From Clostridium sp. NkU-1 (GTDB lineage: Bacteria > Bacillota_A > Clostridia > Lachnospirales > Lachnospiraceae), in contig BBDR01000006.1 in NCBI GenBank assembly GCA_001312405.1, forward strand, positions 62,001 through 126,000: a stretch of DNA of 64,000 nucleotides, in the 5' to 3' direction. Below, piece by piece: positions 42,818 through 51,879 of the stretch. The notes beneath the pieces were generated by a model. That model worked only from the letters and a program-made list of their open reading frames with translations, was not told the origin of the DNA and ran no database searches. Every line of letters starts with the position of its first letter. The stretch's first letter is position 1. The translations under genes were made by a program, and so were the position numbers.

Positions 42818-43507
42818 ATGATGGGGGATAATATAAAACAGCAATTAAAAGCACTGGCAGAGGAAGACTACCGGGTGTTCGCCTCGGGTCTGCTCCCTGA
42901 TACTGACAATGTATTAGGCGTCCGCCTTCCCATGCTGCGTAAAATAGCAAAGCAGATTGCAAGGTCAGATTGGCAGGGATATCTGCAGACAGCAGGGGAT
43001 GATACCTTTGAGGAGATCATGCTCCAGGGAATGGTGATCGGATGTGCGGAATGCCCGGTCGAAGAACGGTTATTCTATATAAAGGAGTTTGTTCCGAAAA
43101 TCCAAAACTGGTCGGTGTGCGACAGCTTTTGTGCCGGGCTCAAATTCACCAAAACTAATTCAGAGCTGGTGTGGGATTTTCTCAAGTCCTATTTTAAATC
43201 AGAACGGGCATTTGACCTCCGGTTTGCAGTTGTGATGCTTATTTTCTACTATATTCAGGAAGCAGCCATCGGCGAAGTACTGGCTGTCCTGGACAATGTG
43301 CGGCACGATGACTATTATGTAAAGATGGCTGTGGCGTGGGCAATATCCATGTGTTATGTTCAGTTTCCGGGGAAAACCATGATTTATCTGAAAAACAACA
43401 GTCTGGATGATTTCACCTATAATAAAGCATTACAGAAAATCACCGAGTCCTTAAAAGTGGATAAAGAAACAAAAAAGCAAATCCGGGCAATGAAACGGAA
43501 GCCATGA
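42818..43507 (+). CDS. AlkD-like DNA alkylation repair protein
   Basis: HEAT-like-repeat DNA glycosylase family of about 230 residues, intact. It has IKQQLKALAEEDYRVFASGL at the start, then NVLGVRLPMLRKIAKQIARS, WSVCDSFCAGLKF and DDYYVKMAVAWAISMCYVQF, which match the DNA_alkylation family that removes bulky or cationic alkylated bases. The frame is open upstream to ATG 42779, but homology begins near MGDNIKQQL, and GGAG at about 42803 fits ATG 42818 or 42821. It lies between ogt and adaA. Confidence 0.82.
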   Translation: MMGDNIKQQLKALAEEDYRVFASGLLPDTDNVLGVRLPMLRKIAKQIARSDWQGYLQTAGDDTFEEIMLQGMVIGCAECPVEERLFYIKEFVPKIQNWSVCDSFCAGLKFTKTNSELVWDFLKSYFKSERAFDLRFAVVMLIFYYIQEAAIGEVLAVLDNVRHDDYYVKMAVAWAISMCYVQFPGKTMIYLKNNSLDDFTYNKALQKITESLKVDKETKKQIRAMKRKP

Positions 43508-43653
43508 AAAACCGTCAGGATATACAGGCGGAAATAATAATATATGGTCTTTAAAACTGGTGCAGGCTGCGCCGGAAAACTTATGTATCCTGTGAAAATA
43601 AGGTCCATTTTCATAGGCATTGTATAACAAAAAATGAAAGAAGGTGTGCCGCC

Positions 43654-44219
43654 ATGCTGACAGAGGAGGAAAAATGGAAGGCAGCGCTGGAATGTAATGC
43701 GTCTTATGACGGCAGATTTTATTACGGAGTAAAAACAACAGGAATTTTCTGCCGTCCTTCCTGTAAATCCAAAAGTCCCAAACGTGAGAATGTTGAATTT
43801 TTTTGATACGGCGGAGCAGGCACGTGCAAGCGGGCTTCGCCCCTGTAAGCGCTGCAGGCCGGATTTGCTGGAATTTCATCCACAGAAAGAGAATGCGGAA
43901 AAAATCAAAGTAGTTTATGATCTTTATTTTTCAGACCATGACCGCTTAAAGGAGGAACTAAAAAAAGCTTGGGCTAAGCAGAAACAGAATCCTCCAGGTG
44001 TTTCAGAATCAATATGAAAAGACCCCGGCAGAGTATTTAAACGGTTTACGTGTAGCCAGCGCAAAAGAGTTTTTAGCCAGTACCCCGGATAATATTTTGC
44101 AGATTGCTTTACAAAGCGGCTTTGAGAGCCTTTCAGCTTTTTACACACAGTTTAAGCGGATAACAGGTGTTTCCCCCAGGGAATACCGGGAAAGCTTTAC
44201 TGGAAAGAAGGCTGATTAG
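43654..44219 (+). CDS. adaA: AdaA-type methylphosphotriester repair protein/transcriptional activator, frameshifted
   Basis: About 190 residues. The Ada zinc domain (residues 1-80) has four Cys in GIFCRPSCKSKSPKRENVEF and LRPCKRCRPDLLEF; the first Cys takes the methyl group from phosphotriesters. The AraC-type helix-turn-helix pair follows (ILQVFQNQYEKTPAEYL after correction, then ILQIALQSGFESLSAFYTQF). Methylation turns such proteins into activators of the adaptive response, so it probably controls ogt and the AlkD-like gene. Extra T near 43800 and an indel near 43976 break the frame. GAAAGAAGGTG lies upstream. Confidence 0.85.
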
Positions 44220-44278
44220 AATAAAGGCGCGGGGGAATAGGAGGAAGGGATTGCTGTAAATCAAAAAGCCCTCATAGT

Positions 44279-44319
44279 ATATGGTACAAACCTGCCGGAA
44301 TAAGATTTTCCAGGAGGTG
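44279..44319. repeat. Leader repeat, copy 2 (before the recombinase)
   Basis: ATATGGTACAAACC...CAGGAGGTG, a direct repeat of 34369-34409, carrying the ribosome site of the recombinase gene. Confidence 0.8.
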
Positions 44320-44325
44320 TAAGAG

Positions 44326-45960
44326 ATGGATCGATTGGCTCAGGCGGCCTGTTACAGTGGGGCGCTTTACATGCGCTTATCAAAAGACGACGATAGCACA
44401 GGGGAAAGCTCCAGCATCAGCACCCAGCGGAAGATGCTTCGTTCCTATGCCATAGAAAACGGCTTTGAAATATACGGGGAGTATGTGGATGACGGCTACA
44501 GCGGAACCAATTTTGACCGCCCGGCCTGGAAACGGCTGTTGAAGGATATAGAAGCAAGGAAAGTAAATCTGGTGATCACCAAGGATCTGTCACGCCTTGG
44601 AAGGGATTATATCATGACTGGACAGCTTACCGAAATTTATTTTCCTTCCAGAGGGATCCGATACATAGCGGTCAATGACGGGTATGATTCCGACAGTCCG
44701 TGGAGCGATATCGCACCCTTTAAGAACATTGTAAATGAGATGTATGCCAGAGATACATCGAAAAAGATCCGCAGCGCATTTCAGACCAAAATAAAAGAAG
44801 GGGCGTTTATCGGAAATTTTGCGCCTTATGGCTATCAGAAGGACCCGGAGGATAAAAACCACCTTCTTGTTGATCCCGTGGCAGCTGTCATTGTCCGGGA
44901 GATATTTGAGAGGGCAGAGCAGGGAGCGGCCCCGTCCCGGATCGCTGAGATTTTAAATAAGAGAAAGGTGCTGACTCCTGCCTTGTACCGCTGCGCCGGG
45001 CGGCCTTATTTAAATCCTGATGATTATTCCAGAAGAAAGGAATGGACATCAGCCACGGTCTGCAAGCTGTTAAGCAATCCCGTATATTTAGGCCATATCG
45101 TACAGGGAAAAACCGTGAAGGTTTCCTTTAAAAGCAATGTAACCCTTCGAAGGCCCAGGAAAGAGTGGGTGGTGGTTGAGGATAGGCATGAGCCCCTTGT
45201 TTCCCGGGAGACCTTTGAACGGGTAAAAAGGCGGAGCGTTTCCCGTAAAAACACGGCGGATACCGGTTTTACCAATATTTTTTTCCGGGCTTGCCAGGTG
45301 CAGGGACTGCGGCAGGAATATGTCGTCCACAGGAGCCGTGGGAAAAACGGGAACCCGCAAGCTGGTATGTGGGGGATATAAGCTGTACGGAAAAAGGGAG
45401 TGCACGAATCACTTTGTGGATTACGAACTTCTGTATAAAGTGGTGCTTCAGGAAATCCGCGGCCTGCTTACCTTTACAGAAGGTGAAAAGGAAGAGCTGG
45501 AAAAAGCACTTCTGGAACCCTTTGGCCATAAAGAGATGACGTGTGAAGAAAGAGCGGCGGTTTCATTTAAAAAAACAGGGAAAAGGAGCTAGAGAGCATA
45601 ATAAGAAAGCTCTATGAAGACCGGGTAAATGGAAGGATCGGTGAGGAACGGTTTTATAAAATGCTGGATTCCTGTGAAAAGGAGGAAAGAGAGATTGAAA
45701 AAAGCCTGGCCCTGTTGGAAAGGCCCTGTTCTTTGGCCCAGAAAGGAGAGCCTGCTGTTTCCGGCCTGTTTTCCAGCCTGTTAGAGGAAATAAGCCAGGA
45801 AAAAGGAATTTCCCCCGATTTGCTTGGGAAGTTTATAGACAGAATCGAAGTTTTTCAAAGCTGTGAAGGGGAAGAGGGGAGGAAAGGACGTAAACTCCAG
45901 AGGATCCGGATCTATTACAGGGTGTTGGATCCGGAAAAAGAAGGGAATGGTTTGGCATAA
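44326..45960 (+). CDS. Large serine recombinase (TnpX/TndX type), frameshifted
   Basis: About 545 residues. Resolvase catalytic domain with GALYMRLSKDDDSTGESSSI (catalytic Ser in RLS) and LVITKDLSRLGRDYIMTGQL. The recombinase domain has YGYQKDPEDKNHLLVDPVAA. A zinc ribbon, recovered after correction near 45283, contains ARCRDCGRNMSS and KLVCGG...RECTNHF, and a coiled-coil tail follows (ERFYKMLDSCEKEEREIEKS). A second indel lies near 45585. This is the family that excises and integrates Tn4451/Tn5397-like elements by cutting at a central dinucleotide. It is the last gene of the element, and its stop is 11 bp before the right junction. AGGAGGTG precedes ATG 44326. Confidence 0.93.
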
Positions 45961-45971
45961 ATTTCCGCTGT

Positions 45972-45977
45972 CATGTG
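45972..45977. other. Right attachment junction (attR) core CATGTG
   Basis: Element sequence TTTCCGCTGT ends and feoB resumes as CATGTGCATGGGGTTTGG. Matches the left core at 28621-28626. Confidence 0.8.
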
Positions 45978-46816
45978 CATGGGGTTTGGATGCAATGCAG
46001 CAGGAATCATTGGCTGCCGGATCATTGATTCTCCAAGAGAGCGGCTGATTGCATGATCACCAATAATTTTGTGCCGTGCAACGGACGCTTCCCTACCATG
46101 ATCGCCATTATTACCATGTTCTTTGTAGGAGGAGCTTCAGGTGTGTTTTCTTCCATATTATCGGCGGCTATCCTATCAGGTGTAATCATCCTTGGGATTT
46201 TTATGACCCTTCTCATTTCAAAGCTGCTGTCAGCCACCATATTAAAGGGGGTCCCCTCCTCCTTTACCTTAGAGCTGCCGCCTTACCGGAGACCTCAGAT
46301 CGGCAAGGTTATCGTTCGTTCCATATTTGACCGTACCCTGTTCGTATTAGGCCGTGCTGTTTCTGTAGCGGCTCCGGCAGGCCTGGTCATCTGGCTTTTA
46401 GCAATATAACGGTTGGAAATGCCACCCTGCTGGCCCACTGTTCCGGTTTTCTGGATCCCTTTGCCAGGCTCATGGGCTTAGACGGAGTCATTCTTCTGGC
46501 ATTTATCCTGGGGTTTCCGGCCAATGAAATCGTGGTTCCCATTATCATCATGTCCTATATGGCGGAAGGAAGCATTCGGGATATCAGCGATCTATCCGTC
46601 TTAAAAGAGCTTCTTGTAGCAAATGGCTGGACCTGGATAACTGCGGTCAGCACCATGCTGTTCTCCCTGTTGCACTGGCCCTGCTCCACCACCTGCCTTA
46701 CCATCAGGAAGGAGACACAGAGCATAAAATGGACGGCTGTTTCCTGGCTGGTACCCACTGTAACCGGATTTGTGGTATGCTTTTTATTCACAACCATTGC
46801 AAGGGTTTTCCTCTGA
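45972..46816 (+). CDS. feoB: FeoB, C-terminal part; gene split by the element, frameshifted
   Basis: Continuation of FeoB from the conserved Gate motif: [20 protein letters not shown], then [20 protein letters not shown], many membrane helices, [20 protein letters not shown] and [17 protein letters not shown], ending near FTTIARVFL. All are typical of the second FeoB Gate repeat and C-terminus. Two further single-base losses, near 46045 and 46407, look like the error type seen throughout. Without the N-terminal half it has no ribosome site or start, so it can be made only if the element excises or feoB is read through. Confidence 0.92.
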
Positions 46817-46882
46817 TGTTTAAATTTCCCTGTGATTGTCTACAATAGGAGTAGAACACCGAATGGGAAAGGAGGGTGAAGC

Positions 46883-47109
46883 GTGAGCAGGATCTACCAC
46901 GTTTACGCCCTGTCAGACCGGTTGAAAGCCAGAAAAATCGAGGGCGAGATTGCAAGGTTGACGGGGTGAAAGATATCAGAATCTCGGAAGACTTAAAAGA
47001 AATGAATATTGATGTGGACAAAGGAAAAATATCCGCTGTCATGGAGCGGGTGGTAAATATCTGCAGCCGGATCTCCTACGGCTGTGAAGTGAAATATAAG
47101 TTTATTTAA
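46883..47109 (+). CDS. Small HMA-fold-like protein after feoB, frameshifted
   Basis: About 75 residues: a GTG start after GGAGGGTG, MSRIYHVYALSDRLKARKIE, then (one G restored near 46965) LTGVKDIRISEDLKEMNIDV and a C-terminal ISYGCEVKYKFI. The beta-alpha-beta pattern resembles heavy-metal-associated domains, but the CxxC metal site is absent. It may be a third member of this feo operon; its role is unknown. Confidence 0.55.
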
Positions 47110-47120
47110 ACCGGACATGG

Positions 47121-47150
47121 AAAAAGGCGGCCAATGGGGCCGCCCTTTTT
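47121..47150. terminator. Terminator between the feo operon and the hemerythrin gene
   Basis: AAAAAGGCGGCC / GGGCCGCCCTTTTT hairpin with A-run and T-run, serving both converging genes. Confidence 0.85.
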
Positions 47151-47162
47151 CATCTGAAACCA

Positions 47163-47562
47163 TTATCGTGCATTCTTTGCATACTCGCCGATCTTTTTGT
47201 CCATGTTGGAAATATGTTTTGTAAGCCAATCCACTACCATCTGGTTGGCGTTTAAAATCACCAGCAGATTCCCGCCGGAAGATTTATAATCATTCCTTAA
47301 TTTCTCCAGTTGTGCGATGAAAGCGGTATGAGCCTGCTTTTGCTCGGCATAACCGGGATAGTGAATGCTCATCATGTATTTTTCTTCGTCTGCAAAATGC
47401 TTTTTTTGTGTAATCATCCAAAAAATCAAGAAGCTCTCCAACGTATTCCTTTGCGCGGTTGTTTTTCCCTGCTTCAAACAGTTTTTCTGCTTTCTCAAAC
47501 CACATTTTATGCTGATCGTCAATCATTGATATCCCTACGGATAAGTTCGGTGTCCAAGGCAT
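47163..47562 (-). CDS. Bacteriohemerythrin, frameshifted
   Basis: About 132-residue four-helix diiron protein. Iron-ligand positions are visible: DDQHKMWFEKAEKLF, HFADEEKYM, YPGYAEQKQAHTAFI and HISNMDKKIG. It binds O2 reversibly, or acts in iron and oxygen sensing, in anaerobes and microaerobes. One extra T in the run at 47401-47407 breaks the frame. AGGAGGAATAGC precedes ATG 47562. It neighbours the feo operon but is transcribed toward it. Confidence 0.9.
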
Positions 47563-47744
47563 TGCTATTCCTCCTAAAGTTTTTAAAAAGTTTATACATC
47601 TTCTTACATCTTATACTAAATTTACCAAAAGTTCAACTATGGATATGGGACAGAAGGGGCATTTCAGATAAAATGGAGAAGTTGACATTGGAAAATGCGG
47701 TCCAGAGGGAGCGGGGAAAACCGGGGCCAAAATATGCAGATGAA

Positions 47745-47773
47745 TTGACGTACCTCCCTGGTAATGCTATAAT
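47745..47773 (+). promoter_or_regulatory. Promoter of the rluF-ligA-metA genes
   Basis: TTGACG, 17-nt spacer, TATAAT, 80 nt before the pseudouridine synthase start. Confidence 0.7.
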
Positions 47774-47801
47774 TTTTACTTAGTATAGTAAGGGAGAAAG
47801 A

Positions 47802-47848
47802 CCCCCTGCAGGAATACCGTTATGCCCCAAAGCATGGGCAGGAAAGAG
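47802..47848 (+). repeat. Hairpin leader motif before rluF
   Basis: CCCTGCAGGAATACC, then a TGCCC/GGGCA hairpin, then AGGAAAGAGG. It matches the leader at 2214-2259 over about 45 nt. It provides the ribosome site of the next gene. Confidence 0.55.
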
Positions 47849-47853
47849 GAAAC

Positions 47854-48642
47854 ATGGAGACAGAAGGAATCCGTCTGAATAAATTTTTAAGTGAAGCCGG
47901 GATATGTTCCCGAAGGGAGGCGGATCGCTTCATTGAGGCTGGGAAAGTCCGTATAAACGGACAGGCAGCCACGCCCGGCCAGAGAGTTTTACCCGGCCAG
48001 TCAGTTACCATAAACGGCCGCACCATATGCGCAGGAAAAGGAGATAACAGCCATAAGGAAGAATCAGTCCTTCTGGCAGTCCATAAACCCAGGGGCATCG
48101 TATGCACCACATCGGATAAGGACCGTGCTCCAAACATAGTGGATATGGTGGGTTATCCCGTAAGGATTTACCCCATCGGCCGCCTGGACAAGGATTCTGA
48201 GGGGCTGATCCTCATGACCAACCAGGGCACTCTGGTGAATAAAATGATGCGCAGCGGAAATGCTCATGAAAAAGAATATCTGGTGAAGGTCAACCGCCCG
48301 GTAACCGATGATTTTATCCGGAAAATGAAAAAGGGAGTATTCCTGCCGGAATTAAATGTTACCACCAGGCCCTGCATGGTATCCAAGGCCGGTGAAAAAG
48401 CGTTCCGCATCATTCTGACCCAGGGGCTGAACCGCCAGATCCGGCGGATGTGCGGCCAGCTGGGCTTTGAAGTACGGATGCTAAAACGATTGCGCATTAT
48501 GAATGTTGAACTGGGAGATTTAAAGCCCGGAGCTTACCGGGAGCTTTCGAAAAGGGAGTACCACCAGATGAAAGAGGCCTTAAAAGGCTCGACGAATCGT
48601 TCCTATAAAGAACAGAAAAAGGAGATATCTGATGGACGCTAA
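47854..48642 (+). CDS. 23S rRNA pseudouridine synthase (RluF/RluB family)
   Basis: Intact 262-residue enzyme that isomerises uridine to pseudouridine in 23S rRNA. The S4 RNA-binding domain comes first (IRLNKFLSEAGICSRREADR). The catalytic Asp is in YPIGRLDKDSEGLILMTNQG, and the end has GLNRQIRRMCGQLGFEVRML. The spacing fits the RsuA/RluB/RluF group; RluF is the closest by eye. AGGAAAGAGG precedes ATG 47854. Its stop overlaps the ligase start by 11 nt. Confidence 0.88.
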   Translation: METEGIRLNKFLSEAGICSRREADRFIEAGKVRINGQAATPGQRVLPGQSVTINGRTICAGKGDNSHKEESVLLAVHKPRGIVCTTSDKDRAPNIVDMVGYPVRIYPIGRLDKDSEGLILMTNQGTLVNKMMRSGNAHEKEYLVKVNRPVTDDFIRKMKKGVFLPELNVTTRPCMVSKAGEKAFRIILTQGLNRQIRRMCGQLGFEVRMLKRLRIMNVELGDLKPGAYRELSKREYHQMKEALKGSTNRSYKEQKKEISDGR

Positions 48643-50589
48643 CATAAGCAGAATGAAAGAACTGGTTGCCGTTCTGACGGCAGCAGGAAAGGCTTACTAC
48701 CAGGAAAGCCGGGAAATCATGAGCAATTTTGAATATGACAGGCTTTATGATGAGCTAAAGGAGCTGGAAGAGGAGACCGGAATCATACTCTCCCAAAGCC
48801 CCACCCAGAATGTAGGTACCAGGTTTTAAGCGAGCTTCCAAAAGAGGCCCACGAAACCCCCATGCTTTCCCTTGATAAAACCAAGAGCACAGAAAGCCTT
48901 AAGGAGTGGCTGGGCGGCCAGACCGGAGTGCTGTCCTGGAAGCTTGACGGGCTGACCGTAGTTCTTTCCTATAACCATGGAACCCTTCAAAAAGCCGTAA
49001 CCCGGGGAAACGGAGAGATCGGTGAGGTCATCACAAATAACGCAAAAGTATTTTCCAATATCCCTTTAAATATATCCCATCAGGGAGAACTGGTTTTACG
49101 GGGGGAGGCAGTGATCAAGTATTCGGATTTTAACCGGATCAACGAAGAGATCGAAGACGTAGCCGCCAAATACAAGAACCCCAGGAACTTATGCAGCGGT
49201 TCCGTAAGGCAGTTAAACAACCAGATCACAGCCAGGAGAAATGTGAATTTTAAAGCATTTGGCCTTGTAACCGCGGAGGGCGTTGACTTTAAAAATTCCA
49301 GAAAAGAGCAGTTTGAATGGTTAAAGAGGCAGGGCTTTGATGTGGTGGACTATAAAATGGTGACCAGGGATACCCTGCCGGAGACGGTAGAAGAGTTTTC
49401 CAAAGCCATTTCCAGCTATGATATTCCTTCAGACGGCCTGGTGCTTTTGTTTGATGATATCGCTTACGGAGAATCCCTTGGCAGAACGTCCAAATTCCCC
49501 CGTAATGCCATCGCCTTTAAATGGGCCGATGAAATCAGGGAAACAAGGCTTGACCACATCGAATGGAGTCCATCCCGGACCGGGCTCATCAACCCGGTGG
49601 CAATCTTTGATCCTGTGGAACTGGAAGGAACCACGGTGAGCCGGGCCAGCGTCCACAATCTAAGCATTATGGAGCATTGGAGCTGGGAGAGGGAGATGAA
49701 ATCACGGTTTATAAAGCCAATATGATCATTCCCCAGATTGCCGATAACCTGACAAGAAGCAAAAAAATACGTATCCCTGAACAATGTCCTGTCTGCGGCG
49801 GAAAGACAGAGATCCGCAAAATAAATGATGTCAGGAGCTTATACTGCACCAACCCGGACTGCCAGGCCAAACGGCTGAAAGGTTTTACCCTTTTTGTGAG
49901 CAGGGATGCGTTAAATATTGACGGTTTATCAGAAGCGACTCTGGAGAAATTCATCGGAGCCGGATTCATACGGGAATATGCAGATATTTTCCATTTGGAG
50001 CAGCATGAGGAAGTCATCACCCAGATGGAAGGCTTCGGAAAAAAAATCCTACGATAACCTGATAAAAGCGGTAAAGAAAGCTTCCCATACCACCCTTCCA
50101 AGGCTGATTTACGGCCTGGGAATCGCTGGAATCGGCCTGGCAAATGCAAAGATGCTGTGTCAGGAATTTAAGTTTGATTTTGAAAAGCTGCGCACCGCAG
50201 AGGAAGAGGAACTGACCACAGTCCCGGGCATCGGCAAGGTGCTTGCGGATGCATGGATCACTTATTTTAAGGAAGAGAAGAATAACGAGATGGTGGACCG
50301 CCTGTTGTCAGAGGTTACCATCGAGAGAGAAGCGGAGGCCAAAGGGAACGGAATCTTTGAAGGCATGGTATTTGTCATTACCGGATCCGTGAACCACTAT
50401 GAAAACCGGAAGGCCCTTCAGGAGGTCATTGAAGCCCATGGAGGCAAGGCAACTGGCTCGGTGACCTCTAAGACTACCTATTTGATCAACAATGATACTA
50501 CATCCAATTCTTCCAAAAATAAAAAGGCAAAGGAACTTGGAGTGCCCATTATTTCAGAAGAGGATTTCATAAAGATGCTGGAGGAATAA
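48632..50589 (+). CDS. ligA: NAD-dependent DNA ligase, frameshifted
   Basis: About 652 residues; seals nicks in duplex DNA using NAD+. Order: Ia domain (AGKAYYQESREIMSNFEYDR), adenylation domain with the nucleophile Lys in SWKLDGLTVVL, OB fold, a four-Cys zinc finger (EQCPVCGGKTEIR...LYCTNPDCQAKR), helix-hairpin-helix region (GIAGIGLANAKML, TVPGIGKVLADAW) and a C-terminal BRCT domain (GMVFVITGSVNHYENRKAL). Indels near 48826, 49675 and 50041 split it. It is slightly divergent from housekeeping LigA in the Ia and linker regions and could be a second ligase copy; this cannot be judged here. Confidence 0.9.
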
Positions 50590-50592
50590 ATT

Positions 50593-51509
50593 ATGCCGAT
50601 TAAAGTACAAAAGGATTTACCTGCAAAAGCCATACTGGAAAAAGAGAATATCTTTATGATGGATGAGGACCGTGCTTTAAGTCAGGATATCCGCCCTCTG
50701 GAGATTCTGATCATTAATCTCATGCCTATAAAGGAAGAGACAGAGACTCAGCTTCTCAGGGCCTTATCCAACACTCCTCTGCAGGTGGACTGTACCTTTT
50801 TGATGCTGGAGAGCCATACTTCCAAGAATACGTCAGCCAGCCATTTAAATAAATTTTATGTTTATTTTAATGAGGTAAAGAAAAAAAATTCGACGGCATG
50901 ATCATCACCGGAGCGCCGGTGGAGAACATGGAATTTGAAGAGGTCAATTACTGGGAAGAGTTAAAGAAGATCATGGAATGGAGCAAGACCCATGTGACCA
51001 GCGCCCTCCACATCTGCTGGGGGGCCCAGGCAGGGCTTTATTACCATTATGGCATACAGAAATACAAAAGAGAGAGCAAGCTGTCAGGCATTTACCGGCA
51101 TAAGGTTCTGGACCGGAAGGTCCCCCTTGTCCGCAGCCTGGATGATTATGTGATGGCTCCTCATTCCCGTTATACTGAGGTAAGGAGAGAGGACATTGAA
51201 AAGCAGCCGGAACTGGTGATCCTGGCTGAATCAAAAGAGGCCGGAATCCTTCTGGTGATGAGCCGGGACGGAAAGCAGGTATTTGTCCAGGGGCATCCAG
51301 AATACGACCGCATGACTTTAGACGGGGAATATCACCGGGATCTGGGGAAGGGATTGGAGCCTGAAATTCCCTGTAATTATTATGAAGACGATGACCCCAA
51401 TACGGTTCCTGTGTTAAATTGGAGGAATGTGGCGAATACGCTGTATGGGAACTGGCTGAACTTTTATGTATATCAGATCACCCCTTATCTGCTGGAGGTA
51501 GAGGAATAA
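50593..51509 (+). CDS. metA: Homoserine O-acyltransferase (MetA), frameshifted
   Basis: About 306 residues. It acylates the homoserine hydroxyl (acetyl-CoA in most Firmicute members, succinyl-CoA in enterics), the first committed step to methionine. It starts [20 protein letters not shown] and has [20 protein letters not shown], the [15 protein letters not shown] loop, the nucleophile Cys in [18 protein letters not shown], and the His of the catalytic dyad in APHSRYTEV. One indel in the A-run at 50881-50888 breaks it. It follows ligA by 3 nt, so is probably cotranscribed. Confidence 0.92.
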
Positions 51510-51524
51510 AAAACCTTGTGTGGC

Positions 51525-51760
51525 CAATCGGATATTTGCAATCCTCTTTGCTGCCTGATAAGGTTAAATGCTGGATGGTGAAAGTGGAGATAATGGACTT
51601 TTCATCAATGCCTGGCTGATATAGTGTTAAGAAAGGGGCATATCAATTGGTGGTATGCCTTTTTGGCTGTAATTTAAAATGAAATACAAGTGATACTTCC
51701 AAGCTGCCTCCATATTCCGGCGAGTCAATCGGATATTCTCAATCCGTTTTGCTGCTTGTT
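51525..51760. repeat. Pair of imperfect 35-bp direct repeats
   Basis: 51525-51559 and 51726-51760 share CAATCGGATATT, then CAATCC and TTTGCTGC. On the minus strand the second copy lies in an open stretch reading YEQAAKRIENIRLTRRN and the first reads YQAAKRIANIRLAT. They may be remnants of a duplicated or decayed coding sequence. Apart from the terminator at 51632-51666, nothing else is seen in 51510-51879. Confidence 0.5.
51632..51666 (+). terminator. Probable terminator after metA
   Basis: GGCATATCA / TGGTATGCC hairpin with a following TTTTT. Confidence 0.6.
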
Positions 51761-51879
51761 CATAACCGCCTGAAGTTCCGCCTTCAAACCAGGCAATGAA
51801 AAGAATCTGGTTGTAAGCGATAGTTACCTAAGGTATAATTTATGTTGAAAATAAGGAAAAAAAGAAAGTCCGGTAGGAA

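Larger units (their letters stand above)
28621..45977. mobile_element. 17.35-kb serine-recombinase element inserted in feoB
   Basis: Both edges carry CATGTG (28621-28626 and 45972-45977), and removal of one copy plus the interior gives an intact feoB codon run ...[11 protein letters not shown].... The only recombinase is a Tn4451-type large serine recombinase whose stop codon lies 11 bp from the right edge, the usual position in such elements. Cargo: CcdA-TlpA fusion, GntR-IlvD-GntP, a small gene with a recombinase-like leader, an LPxTG adhesin, Ogt-AlkD-AdaA. I see no conjugation or replication genes, so it is a non-self-transmissible (perhaps mobilisable) island. The boundaries are directly visible; the mechanism is inferred from the recombinase. 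Confidence 0.88.

Noticed and set aside
45972..46816. Second, independent FeoB-like transporter
   Set aside because: It lacks a G domain and a start, and it completes exactly the FeoB truncated at 28626, with the same CATGTG at both edges.
47310..47783. A 157-residue plus-strand ORF over the hemerythrin gene
   Set aside because: It lies opposite the conserved hemerythrin ligand motifs and across its promoter region; no recognisable domain.
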